A stretch of 64,000 nt of DNA, taken from Bacteroidales bacterium. GTDB taxonomy: Bacteria; Bacteroidota; Bacteroidia; Bacteroidales; UBA932. The number at the start of each line of letters is the position of its first letter. Position 1 is the first letter of the stretch. Shown here piece by piece: positions 52,504 to 61,272 of the stretch. The translations under genes were made by a program, and so were the position numbers. A model generated the notes under the pieces. The model did not search any database. It worked only from the letters and a program-made list of their open reading frames with translations, and was not told the DNA's origin. The stretch lies in the NCBI GenBank assembly GCA_017554335.1, contig JAFZIO010000055.1, forward strand, positions 1 to 64,000, read 5' to 3'.

Positions 52504-55304
52504 TAATAGTTGCGGTACTGACCCTTTGTGCGTGTTCCGGTACGGCGGAGCAGGCGGCACAGGAGCTGGCACGAAGGGTTGTTCCGGAATATGCCGGCAA
52601 GATCATTTTCAAGGAAGTCCCGGATACCGTTGAATGCTACAGCATTGAAGCCCAAGGCCGAAAAGTGCTGATCAAGGGCAGCGGGGCCAACGCTATGGCG
52701 GCAGGCCTGGGACGATACCTCAGCGAAGTATGCTGCGCCGACGTTTCCTGGGAGCGGGTTCACCAGGTAATTCTTCCGACCCGGATGCCCCTCCCGGACA
52801 GCACAATCAAATCCCGCGCCCTGGTGCCGCAGCGCTTCTTCCTGAACTACTGCACCTACGGCTATGCCATGCCGTGGTGGAAGTGGGAAGACTGGGAGCG
52901 ATTCATAGACTGGATGGCCCTTCAGGGAATAAATATGCCGCTGGCACTAACCGGACAGGAATCCGTACTTCAGGAGTTATGGCGCAAATACGGACTCACG
53001 GACGATGAAATCCGCGCCTGGTTCACCGGCCCCGCGCATCTGCCATGGCACCGCATGTGCAACATAGACGGAGTGGACGGTCCCCTGCCGCAAAGCTGGA
53101 TAGACGGGCAGGAGAAGTTGCAAAAAATTATTCTCAAGCGGGAGCGCTCGCTCGGAATGAAACCAGTGCTGCCGGCCTTCTGCGGGCATGTGCCAGAGGG
53201 AATAAAAGCCCTCTATCCGGAGGCCGAGATAACTGACATAAGCGGCTGGGCCGGCTTCCCGCCGGAAAACCTACCGCATTTCCTGTCTCCCCGGGACAGC
53301 CTCTTCGGAGCCATCCAAAAAGAGTATTTGGATATCCAGACCCGCAAATACGGAACCGACCATATCTACGGCTTCGACCTCTTCAACGAGGTTGACCCGC
53401 CTTCGTGGGACCCGGAAACGCTGGCCTCCATCAGCAGAAAGGCCTACGAGAGCATAGCCGAAGCAGACCCCGAAGCAGTATGGCTGCAGATGGGATGGAT
53501 GTTCTGGTATGACCGCAAGCACTGGACTCCGGAAATCGTAAAAGCATACCTGGATGCCGTTCCGCAAGGGAAAGTCACCATCCTGGACTACTATACCGAG
53601 ACCATGCCGGTCTGGACCAGGACCGAAGGCTTCTACGGCCAACCGTACATCTTCTGCTACCTTGGCAACTTCGGCGGCAACACCCGTCTCGCAGTCCCCT
53701 TCAGGACGGAGAGCGGCCGCATCACCGAGGCCCTCGAAAATGGCAAAGCCGGCGGCATCGGTTGCACCCTGGAGGGCTTCGGCATAAACCGCTGGCCCTA
53801 CGAATACGTGATGTCGAGGGCATGGGAGGGCACGACGGACGACGGGTGGCTGGAGTCGCTCGACCGCAGGCGAAGCAGCCCGGACGGATTCTGGAAGGAG
53901 ATGGCCGACGACGTGCTCACGCGCCCCGCAATCTCCAGGGGACCTCTGGTCTGCGTGCGGCCGCGCATGTCGGACGGAAGCCCTTCGAGCCTCGGTGCCG
54001 CAGCCGGCATCGACAATCCTTCGCTGGTGACCGCCTGGAAGAGGCTGCTCGACGCTCCCTCCGGCAGCCCGACATGGAGCTACGATGCCGTCGCCTTCGG
54101 GTCGCAGGCGCTCGCCTACCGCTTTGCGTCCCTTTGGGAGGAGTTCTGCAAGGCATACCGTTCGCAAGATGAAGCACGCGCCGCAGCCACCGCCTCCCGC
54201 ATGCAGGAGTTGCTGGCCGACATCGACCTGCTGCTCTCTTACGAACCTTCGTTCCGGTTCGACCGCTGGCTGGACGCCGCCGGCAAGTGGGGCCGTACGC
54301 CGGAAGAGCGGCAGTACTACAGGCACAACGCCTTCCTGCTGATTACCCGCTGGGGCGACCCGTCCCGCCTGGGAGACTACGCCTGCCGGCTCTGGAACGG
54401 CCTCGTGGCATCTTATTATGCCCCACGGTGGAAGGCGTTTACGGATGAGGTGCTGGCATGCATCCGCGAAGGACGGGAGTACGACAAGGATGCCATGAAC
54501 GCCAGGCTGGACGTGATTGAGAAAGGTATTGTCGACGCCGTGCCGGAACTTGCGCCGCCGGTTCTTGAGACTGAGCTGCCGGAGCTGTGCAACTCATTGT
54601 ACCGTAAGTGGTTCAACCATACGGCCATGAGCTACAACGTGGGCGTTTTCTCCAAGTATTCAGAAGACAGCACCGCCCAAGTTGCAGCCCTGATAAAGGC
54701 CTCCGGCGCAAGCCTTGTGGCCCTGAACGAGCTGGACAGCTGCAACCGCAGGCACAATGTGTATCAGCTCAAGGAACTCGCTGAAGCCCTGGGAGGCTGG
54801 GATTACCATTTTGCCTCTGCATTTCCTTTTGCCGGAGGTGCTTACGGCAACGGAGTGGTTTCACAGGAGCCTATAATAGTCCGCCACAGTATTGCACTGC
54901 CACGTTTTGACGGCGCTGAGCCCCGTTCGTGCGCAGTTGTAGAGACAGAAAACTGCGTGTTTGCCTCAGTACATCTGGACTATACCGGAGCTTCTGCCCG
55001 GTTTGAGCAAGCCCGCGCGCTGAACGACTGGTTTACAGAACATTACAGCGGCTGCGGCAAGCCCGTGCTGCTTTGCGGAGACATGAACAGCACCCCGGAC
55101 TTCGAAGCTATTACAGAATTGCTCAAGTGTTGGGAGCCACTTTCCGGAACAGAAGCCACCTACCCTTCCGTCGAGCCGCAGAAGTGTATAGATTATATCT
55201 TTGCTTTCAAGGCTGCCGCACCTGTGAAAACGCAGTCTGCAGAAGTGTACAAGGCAGCCGGAGACGCCTCCGACCACCTTCCGGTAATAGTCCGTTTTCT
55301 GTAA
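52485..55304 (+). CDS. GH89 alpha-N-acetylglucosaminidase fused to an EEP-type phosphodiesterase domain
   Basis: A 939-residue lipoprotein (lipobox TLCAC). Residues about 20-705 are GH89, like human NAGLU: NIDGVDGPLP, FNEVDPPSW with Glu302 and CTLEGFGIN with Glu430. The 128-residue gap matches the 130 of human NAGLU (316 and 446). Residues 715-939 are an endonuclease/exonuclease/phosphatase domain with MSYNV, LNELD, SVHLDY, GDMNSTPD and SDHLPV all present. The chain would remove alpha-GlcNAc and cut a phosphodiester. I do not know this pairing from characterised enzymes. Its stop abuts the convergent MFS stop without a gap. Confidence 0.88.
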   Translation: MRRIILIIVAVLTLCACSGTAEQAAQELARRVVPEYAGKIIFKEVPDTVECYSIEAQGRKVLIKGSGANAMAAGLGRYLSEVCCADVSWERVHQVILPTRMPLPDSTIKSRALVPQRFFLNYCTYGYAMPWWKWEDWERFIDWMALQGINMPLALTGQESVLQELWRKYGLTDDEIRAWFTGPAHLPWHRMCNIDGVDGPLPQSWIDGQEKLQKIILKRERSLGMKPVLPAFCGHVPEGIKALYPEAEITDISGWAGFPPENLPHFLSPRDSLFGAIQKEYLDIQTRKYGTDHIYGFDLFNEVDPPSWDPETLASISRKAYESIAEADPEAVWLQMGWMFWYDRKHWTPEIVKAYLDAVPQGKVTILDYYTETMPVWTRTEGFYGQPYIFCYLGNFGGNTRLAVPFRTESGRITEALENGKAGGIGCTLEGFGINRWPYEYVMSRAWEGTTDDGWLESLDRRRSSPDGFWKEMADDVLTRPAISRGPLVCVRPRMSDGSPSSLGAAAGIDNPSLVTAWKRLLDAPSGSPTWSYDAVAFGSQALAYRFASLWEEFCKAYRSQDEARAAATASRMQELLADIDLLLSYEPSFRFDRWLDAAGKWGRTPEERQYYRHNAFLLITRWGDPSRLGDYACRLWNGLVASYYAPRWKAFTDEVLACIREGREYDKDAMNARLDVIEKGIVDAVPELAPPVLETELPELCNSLYRKWFNHTAMSYNVGVFSKYSEDSTAQVAALIKASGASLVALNELDSCNRRHNVYQLKELAEALGGWDYHFASAFPFAGGAYGNGVVSQEPIIVRHSIALPRFDGAEPRSCAVVETENCVFASVHLDYTGASARFEQARALNDWFTEHYSGCGKPVLLCGDMNSTPDFEAITELLKCWEPLSGTEATYPSVEPQKCIDYIFAFKAAAPVKTQSAEVYKAAGDASDHLPVIVRFL

Positions 55305-56690
55305 TTACTGCTTCCAGTAAGCCTCTATCTCCTCCAGGCTCTTGCCGGTAGTTTCAGGCACCCACTTCCACATTATGAAGAGGTAAGGCAGGCACATGAA
55401 GGCAAAGAGGAAGAAAGTGCCGGCAGGAGTGAGATTCTCCAGCATCCAGGGGGTGAGCTGACCTATCAGATACGTTCCTACCCAGAGCGCCAGTCCTGCC
55501 ACGGACATGGCCAGGCCGCGGACACGGTTGGGATACATCTCGCTCAGGAGCACGAAGACCACTGCGCTGATGGAGATTGCGGTGCAGAAAACGTAGAGCA
55601 GGAAAAAGACCAGCAGGAACCATGTAGGAAGCGTACCCAGGGCGAAGTAAAGGCCTATCATGAGCAGGCAGACTATCATGCCTCCCACGCCCCACCAGAC
55701 CAGGTTCTTGCGGCCAACCTTGTCTATTATAAGCAGGGCCAGCACGGTAGTAAGCATATTCACGACTCCCACCAGGACGGTGCTCAGAAGGGATCCTTCG
55801 CCGCTCAGTCCGGCATCCATGAAAATCTTCGGGCCGTAATAAAGCACAGCATTAACGCCCATGAACTGACCCAGTATGGCTATTGCGGAACCTATCAGCA
55901 CAGCCTTGAAAATGCCGGGCTCCAGCAGGGTCTTCCACTCGGACTTCACCTCTCCTGCAATGGATGCGCGGGTGGCTTCCAGCTGCTCACGGGCATCATC
56001 TTCGTTGCCGTATATTCTCTGAAGGATGACCATGGCCTTGTCTTCACGGCCCTTGACTATGAGCCACCGGGGACTTTCCGGGATAAAGAAAATGACAACG
56101 AGGAACAGAATGTCAGGGATGGTCTCACTTCCCAGCATTCCGCGCCAGTATTCGTCATTCATCATCCTGGAGCCCAGGGCAGGGTCGGTGGAGTCCAGGG
56201 TGGCATTCTTGAGTATCAGGTAGTTGACCAGGTATGCCAGCAGGAAACCAATGGTTATGGCAAGCTGATACAGGGATACCAGGGTGCCGCGTTTCTCCGG
56301 AACCGCTATTTCGGATATGTAGATAGGCGATACGATGGACACCACGCCTATGCCGAAACCTCCTATTATTCTGAAAACCACCAGCTGGCTGAAATTCCCG
56401 CACACGGCGCAGCCGATCGCCGAAATGCTGAACATCAGGGCGGAAATGAGCATGGTTTTCTTGCGTCCCAGCTTGTCGCTCAGCAGGCCCGCCACCGACA
56501 CGCCGATGATGGAACCGATGAGCGCGCATCCGACGTACCACCCTTCCAGACCGGTGCTGAGTCCGAACTGCGCCTTGACTATGGCGGTAGTGCCGGAAAT
56601 GACGGCGGTATCGTATCCGAAAAGAATGCCGCCGAGTGCCGCGACCACGCAAAGGAATACCACGTATCCCATATTTACCGATTTACTCAT
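55305..56690 (-). CDS. Sugar porter (MFS, XylE/GLUT type)
   Basis: A 461-residue inner-membrane symporter with twelve helices and the sugar-porter signatures GGILFGYDTAVISG, LSDKLGRKK, PESPRWL, and PETTGKSLEEIE at the C-terminus. I start at 56690 (MSKSVNMGY), because the preceding 38 residues of the longer frame cover the promoter region. Divergent from the epimerase gene, suggesting shared control and import of the sugar that the epimerase acts on. Confidence 0.93.
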   Translation of the reverse strand: MSKSVNMGYVVFLCVVAALGGILFGYDTAVISGTTAIVKAQFGLSTGLEGWYVGCALIGSIIGVSVAGLLSDKLGRKKTMLISALMFSISAIGCAVCGNFSQLVVFRIIGGFGIGVVSIVSPIYISEIAVPEKRGTLVSLYQLAITIGFLLAYLVNYLILKNATLDSTDPALGSRMMNDEYWRGMLGSETIPDILFLVVIFFIPESPRWLIVKGREDKAMVILQRIYGNEDDAREQLEATRASIAGEVKSEWKTLLEPGIFKAVLIGSAIAILGQFMGVNAVLYYGPKIFMDAGLSGEGSLLSTVLVGVVNMLTTVLALLIIDKVGRKNLVWWGVGGMIVCLLMIGLYFALGTLPTWFLLVFFLLYVFCTAISISAVVFVLLSEMYPNRVRGLAMSVAGLALWVGTYLIGQLTPWMLENLTPAGTFFLFAFMCLPYLFIMWKWVPETTGKSLEEIEAYWKQ

Positions 56691-56728
56691 AATCCGCAAT
56701 GTATATACTACAAATTTATCAATAATTG

Positions 56729-56760
56729 TTTGTTTATAAAAGCGGAATTGGGTATTTTTG
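56729..56760 (+). promoter_or_regulatory. Promoter of the epimerase-DUF4434-GH3 operon
   Basis: TTTG (56729-56732) and TATTTTTG (56753-56760), 20 bp apart. On the other strand TAAATTTG (56718 down to 56711) could be the -7 box of the divergent sugar porter. Confidence 0.75.
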
Positions 56761-56781
56761 TTTGATAACGACTTTTGATAT

Positions 56782-57966
56782 ATGACGAAGCAAGAATTCT
56801 CCAAAATGGCGGCACGCTACCGCAGCGAACTCTACTCCAGTGTCCTCCCTTTCTGGCTGGACAAATCCCAGGATCTTGAATACGGCGGCTACTTCACCTG
56901 CCTCGACAGGGACGGCTCCGTCTTCGACACAGACAAATTCGTGTGGCTCCAGGGACGCGAAGTATGGATGTTCGCAATGCTCTACAACAAGGTGGAGAAG
57001 AACCCCAAATGGCTTGCCTGCGCACGCCAGGGAGCGGAATTCCTGCTGAAGAACGGGCACGACGGCAACTTCGACTTCTACTTCTCCCTCAACCGCGAGG
57101 GCAAGCCGCTGGTGCAGCCCTACAACATTTTCTCCAACACCTTCGCCTGCATGGCCTTCGCACAGATGGCTGTAGCCACCGGTGAGGAGCTGTGGGCCGA
57201 TGCGGCACGCAAAACCTTCACACGCATACTCGAGCGCCGCTCCAACCCCAAGGGAGTCTGGGCCAAGGGCTACCCCGGCACACGCCCCATGAAGGACTTC
57301 GCCCTTCCCATGATTATCTGCAACATGGCTCTGGAGATCGAGCCTATAATAGACGACAAGGCCCTGCTGGACAAGACTATAGAGGAGGCTCTGCACGAGG
57401 TGTTCGACGTCTTCTACCAGCCGTCCATAGGCGTTATGGTGGAGAACCTGGCTCCGGACGGCAGCCTGCTGGACTGCTTCGAAGGCCGCAAAGTCAACCC
57501 CGGCCACGACCTGGAGGCACTCTGGTTCATGATGAACCTCGGCCTTCGGCTGAACCGCAGGGACATTATCGACAAGAGCATGAAGATAGCCCTGGACGTT
57601 ATAGAGTACGGCTGGGACAAGCAGTACGGCGGCATCTTCTATTTCATGGACAGGCTCGGGCATCCCACCCAGGAGCTGGAATGGGACCAGAAGCTATGGT
57701 GGGTGCACCTGGAGGCCGCAATATGCATGATCAAGGGCTACAAGCTCACAGGCAACCAGAAGGCGCTGGAGTGGTTCCTGCGCCTGGACGACTACCTCTG
57801 GACCCACTTCAAGGACGCCGAATACCCCGAATGGTACGGCTACCTTAACCGCCGCGGAGAGGTACTCCTCCCGCTCAAGGGAGGCAAGTGGAAGGGCTGC
57901 TTCCACGTACCCAGAGGTCTCTACCAGATAAGTACAATCCTTCAGGAGATAGCAGATGACAAATAG
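56782..57966 (+). CDS. N-acylglucosamine 2-epimerase family protein
   Basis: A 394-residue cytosolic alpha/alpha-barrel enzyme. It has FVWLQGREVWMF, NIFSNTFACMA, NPGHDLEALW with the conserved His, WDKQYGGIFYF and WWVHLEA. Family members interconvert GlcNAc and ManNAc or epimerise cellobiose and mannose. With the sugar porter and GH3 nearby the substrate may be ManNAc/GlcNAc or a disaccharide; the sequence alone does not settle this. It overlaps the next gene by 11 bp. Confidence 0.88.
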   Translation: MTKQEFSKMAARYRSELYSSVLPFWLDKSQDLEYGGYFTCLDRDGSVFDTDKFVWLQGREVWMFAMLYNKVEKNPKWLACARQGAEFLLKNGHDGNFDFYFSLNREGKPLVQPYNIFSNTFACMAFAQMAVATGEELWADAARKTFTRILERRSNPKGVWAKGYPGTRPMKDFALPMIICNMALEIEPIIDDKALLDKTIEEALHEVFDVFYQPSIGVMVENLAPDGSLLDCFEGRKVNPGHDLEALWFMMNLGLRLNRRDIIDKSMKIALDVIEYGWDKQYGGIFYFMDRLGHPTQELEWDQKLWWVHLEAAICMIKGYKLTGNQKALEWFLRLDDYLWTHFKDAEYPEWYGYLNRRGEVLLPLKGGKWKGCFHVPRGLYQISTILQEIADDK

Positions 57967-59020
57967 ACGATCTTTCCTCAAGAACGGGGCCGCCGCCGTT
58001 GCCGCCCTGGCCGCAGCACCGGCGCTGCTGGAAAGCTGCAAGACGGAATCCGCCCCGGACGGCAGCACCCTCATTGTTCCCAAGGCCGCGGGCCTGCCCA
58101 TCACCGGCACCTTCCTGGATGAGATTTCCCACGACATCCCCCATCAGAACTGGGGCGAAAAGGAGTGGGACGCCGACTTCCGCTACATGAAGGCAATCGG
58201 TATCACGGATGTAATCGACATACGCTGCGGCTACCGCAAATGGCTTACGTACCCGTCGCCCCATCTGCTCAAGAAGGGATGCTTCATGCCTTCGGTGGAC
58301 CTTATCGACATGTTCTGCCGCCTCGCCCGAAAGCACGGGATGCGTTTCTGGTTCGGCCTGTACGACTCCGGCGTTAAATATCCCGACGGAGCGGCGGAGG
58401 ACATAGAAAACAACAAGTTCGTCATTGACGAGGTGTGGGAGCGCTACGGAAGCAAGTACGACAGCTTCGCCGGATGGTACCTCTCCAAGGAGTTCAGCCG
58501 CAGGCAGATGGGAATGATAGAGGCCTACAGGGCCCTGGGACAGCAGTGCAAGGAGATTTCCGACGGCCTGCCGACCTTCATCTCGCCCTACATGAACGGC
58601 AAGAAGGCAGTATCCGCCTTCGGTGCCGAGCTTACCAAGACCGACGACATCTCCATAGTGGAGCACGAGCGCGACTGGAACGAGATATTCGACGGCATAC
58701 ACGACTTCGTGGACGCCTGCGCCTTCCAGGACGGGCATATTGATTACGACGAGCTGGACGCCTTCTTCACCGTTAACAAGCGCCTGGCCGACCGCTACGG
58801 CATGCAGAGCTGGACCAACGCCGAGAGCTTTGACCGCGACATGCCCATCAAGTTCTTCCCCATCAAGTTCGACAAGCTGCGCCTGAAGCTTGAGGCCGCA
58901 AAACGCTGCGGCTACGACAAGGCCATCACCTTCGAATTCAGCCATTTCATGAGCCCCCAGTCGGCCTACATCCAGGCCGGCCACCTTTACGACAGGTATA
59001 AGGAGTATTTCGGAATATGA
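57956..59020 (+). CDS. DUF4434-type Tat lipoprotein
   Basis: A 354-residue protein with a twin-arginine start (NRRSFLKNG) and a lipobox-like LLESC, so probably exported folded and lipid-anchored. The rest is a TIM-barrel-like domain resembling DUF4434/DUF5109 (GTFLDEISHDIPHQNW, WYLSKEFSRRQMG, AFQDGHIDYDELD). Possibly a glycoside hydrolase; the acidic pairs in WYLSKEF and FQDGH are candidates only. Cotranslated with the epimerase and GH3 genes. Confidence 0.7.
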   Translation: MTNRRSFLKNGAAAVAALAAAPALLESCKTESAPDGSTLIVPKAAGLPITGTFLDEISHDIPHQNWGEKEWDADFRYMKAIGITDVIDIRCGYRKWLTYPSPHLLKKGCFMPSVDLIDMFCRLARKHGMRFWFGLYDSGVKYPDGAAEDIENNKFVIDEVWERYGSKYDSFAGWYLSKEFSRRQMGMIEAYRALGQQCKEISDGLPTFISPYMNGKKAVSAFGAELTKTDDISIVEHERDWNEIFDGIHDFVDACAFQDGHIDYDELDAFFTVNKRLADRYGMQSWTNAESFDRDMPIKFFPIKFDKLRLKLEAAKRCGYDKAITFEFSHFMSPQSAYIQAGHLYDRYKEYFGI

Positions 59021-61269
59021 GAAAGATATACATAGTTTTAGCGGCCGTTTTCGCCGTTTCCGCATGCAACAACAGTACTGTCCCCGTCTACCTCGACCCT
59101 TCCAGGAGCGTTGAGGAACGCGTCGCGGACGCCCTTCCGCGCCTTACGATAGAGGAGAAAGTGGCCATGCTTCATGCACAGTCCAAGTTCTCTTCCCGCG
59201 GCGTACCCCGCCTGGGCATACCTGAAGTGTGGTGCACCGACGGGCCCCACGGAATACGTCCCGAAGTGCTCTGGGACGACTGGAACCAGGCCGGATGGAC
59301 CAACGACTCCTGCACCGCCTTCCCTGCCCTTTCCTGCCTTGCAGCCACCTGGGACAGGGAAATGAGCCTCCTTTTCGGACGCTCGATAGGAGAAGAGGCC
59401 CGCTACCGCAAGAAGGACGTGCTGCTCGGCCCCGGAGTCAACATCTGCCGAACGCCGCTCGGAGGCCGCACCTTCGAGTACATGGGAGAAGACCCTTACC
59501 TGGCGGGACAGATGGTGGTGCCGTACGTCAAGGGCGTACAGGAGAACGGAGTAGCCGCCTGCGTGAAGCATTTTGCGGTCAACAACCAGGAGGTACGCCG
59601 CACCTCCACCAATTCTGTGGTGGACGACCGCACCCTCTACGAAATCTACCTGCCCGCTTTCGAGGCGGCCGTGAAGGAAGGCGGCGCCTGGGCGATAATG
59701 GGCTCCTACAACCTGTGGAACGGCGAGTTCAATTGCCATAACCATCGCCTGCTCAACGAGATACTAAAGGGCGAATGGGGCTTCGACGGGGTGGTCATAA
59801 GCGACTGGGGCGGCTGCCGTGACGACGACCAGGCCATAACCAACGGCCTGGACATGGAATACGGCACCTGGACCAACGGCCTGCGCGGCGCACCGTCGGA
59901 CAGCTACAACAACTACCACCTGGCCAACCCTTACCTTCAGCGTTTGGCCGACGGCCGTGCGGGTACCAAAGAGCTGGACGACAAGGCGTCCCGCATCCTT
60001 CGCCTCATTTTCCGCACCTCTATGGCGCCGGAGGCACATTACGGCAGCTTCAACTCGCCCGAACATTATGAGGCCGCACGCAGGATCGCCGCCGCAGGCA
60101 CTGTGCTGCTGAAGAACGACGGAGTGCTGCCGCTCAGCATTCCCGACGGAGGCAGGCTGGTTGTTATAGGCGAGAACGCCGTCAAGAAAATGGTGGTGGG
60201 CGGAGGCAGCTCCAACCTCAAGACCAAGTACGAAATTACGCCTCTGGAAGCACTGCAGGAGGCATTCCCCAATGCGGAGGTAGTGTGGGAGCGCGGTTAC
60301 GTGGGCAATGTGGAGACCTCCTACAACAGGGTCTCCACAGGGCAGGACCTCAGCGAAAGCCGCCCCGCCCCTCAGCTGCTGGCAGACGCACTCAGCGCCG
60401 CTGAAGGAGCCGACGCCGTCATATTCATAGGCGGCCTCAACAAGAGCGCCAACCAGGACAACGAGAGCACGGACAAGCTGGATATCACCCTTCCCTACGG
60501 GCAGGACGCCCTTATCGAGACGCTTGCCGCTGCTATCCCGGAGCTGATTGTGGTCAACATTTCCGGCTCACCGGTGGCCATGCCGTGGGCCGGCAAGGTG
60601 GGCGCGGTGGTTCAGGGATGGTACGGCGGTTCCGAGACCGGGCACGCGCTCGCCGACGTGCTTACGGGAGCTGTCAACCCTTCCGGCAAGCTGCCCTTCA
60701 CCCTCCCCTGCTCGCTTGCTGACGGGCCCCTGAAGACGGAGCGCCAGTACCCCGGCATACAGGAAGAGGGCAAGGAATGGTGGCAGGAGTACTACGACGA
60801 AGGGGTATTCGTAGGCTACCGCTGGTACGCCAGCCGGGACATCCCGGTCTGTTTCCCCTTCGGCCACGGCCTCAGCTACACTTCGTTCGAATACGGTCCC
60901 GCAAAGGCCTCCAGATCTTCAGTCCGCTGCTCCGGCAGCTTCGGGGTTGACGAGGGCGGCGAGAGCGTGGTCAAGGTTTCCGTTGACGTACGCAACTGCG
61001 GCGGGCGCGACGGAGCCGAAGTGGTGCAGCTCTACCTGTCTGCTCCTGCAGGCGACGTAGAAAGGCCAGTCATTGAACTTAAGGGCTTCGAGAAACTTTA
61101 CCTGGAAGCCGGAAAGAGCGGAAAAGCCGTTCTGGAGCTCCCCCGCCGGGCATTTGCCCGCTTCGACGCAGACGCCCACCGCTGGGTGGTGGATCCCGGC
61201 ACATGGAGCATTCTGGTCGGCAGTTCGTCAGAAGACATACGCTCGACGACAGAAATAAAAGTAATTTAG
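59017..61269 (+). CDS. GH3 beta-glycosidase lipoprotein
   Basis: A 750-residue enzyme (lipobox AVSAC). It has the N-terminal TIM barrel with KHFAVNNQEVRR and VVISDWGG (nucleophile Asp263), the alpha/beta sandwich (GTVLLKNDGVLPL), and a C-terminal fibronectin-III-like domain (from about 645). Likely a beta-glucosidase or related exo-enzyme in the periplasm. ATGA overlap with the DUF4434 gene. Confidence 0.95.
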   Translation: MRKIYIVLAAVFAVSACNNSTVPVYLDPSRSVEERVADALPRLTIEEKVAMLHAQSKFSSRGVPRLGIPEVWCTDGPHGIRPEVLWDDWNQAGWTNDSCTAFPALSCLAATWDREMSLLFGRSIGEEARYRKKDVLLGPGVNICRTPLGGRTFEYMGEDPYLAGQMVVPYVKGVQENGVAACVKHFAVNNQEVRRTSTNSVVDDRTLYEIYLPAFEAAVKEGGAWAIMGSYNLWNGEFNCHNHRLLNEILKGEWGFDGVVISDWGGCRDDDQAITNGLDMEYGTWTNGLRGAPSDSYNNYHLANPYLQRLADGRAGTKELDDKASRILRLIFRTSMAPEAHYGSFNSPEHYEAARRIAAAGTVLLKNDGVLPLSIPDGGRLVVIGENAVKKMVVGGGSSNLKTKYEITPLEALQEAFPNAEVVWERGYVGNVETSYNRVSTGQDLSESRPAPQLLADALSAAEGADAVIFIGGLNKSANQDNESTDKLDITLPYGQDALIETLAAAIPELIVVNISGSPVAMPWAGKVGAVVQGWYGGSETGHALADVLTGAVNPSGKLPFTLPCSLADGPLKTERQYPGIQEEGKEWWQEYYDEGVFVGYRWYASRDIPVCFPFGHGLSYTSFEYGPAKASRSSVRCSGSFGVDEGGESVVKVSVDVRNCGGRDGAEVVQLYLSAPAGDVERPVIELKGFEKLYLEAGKSGKAVLELPRRAFARFDADAHRWVVDPGTWSILVGSSSEDIRSTTEIKVI

Positions 61270-61272
61270 GAA

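Noticed and set aside
55302..55307. Abutting convergent stop codons
   Set aside because: Two genes end without a spacer between them. It is unusual to look at but needs no special explanation.
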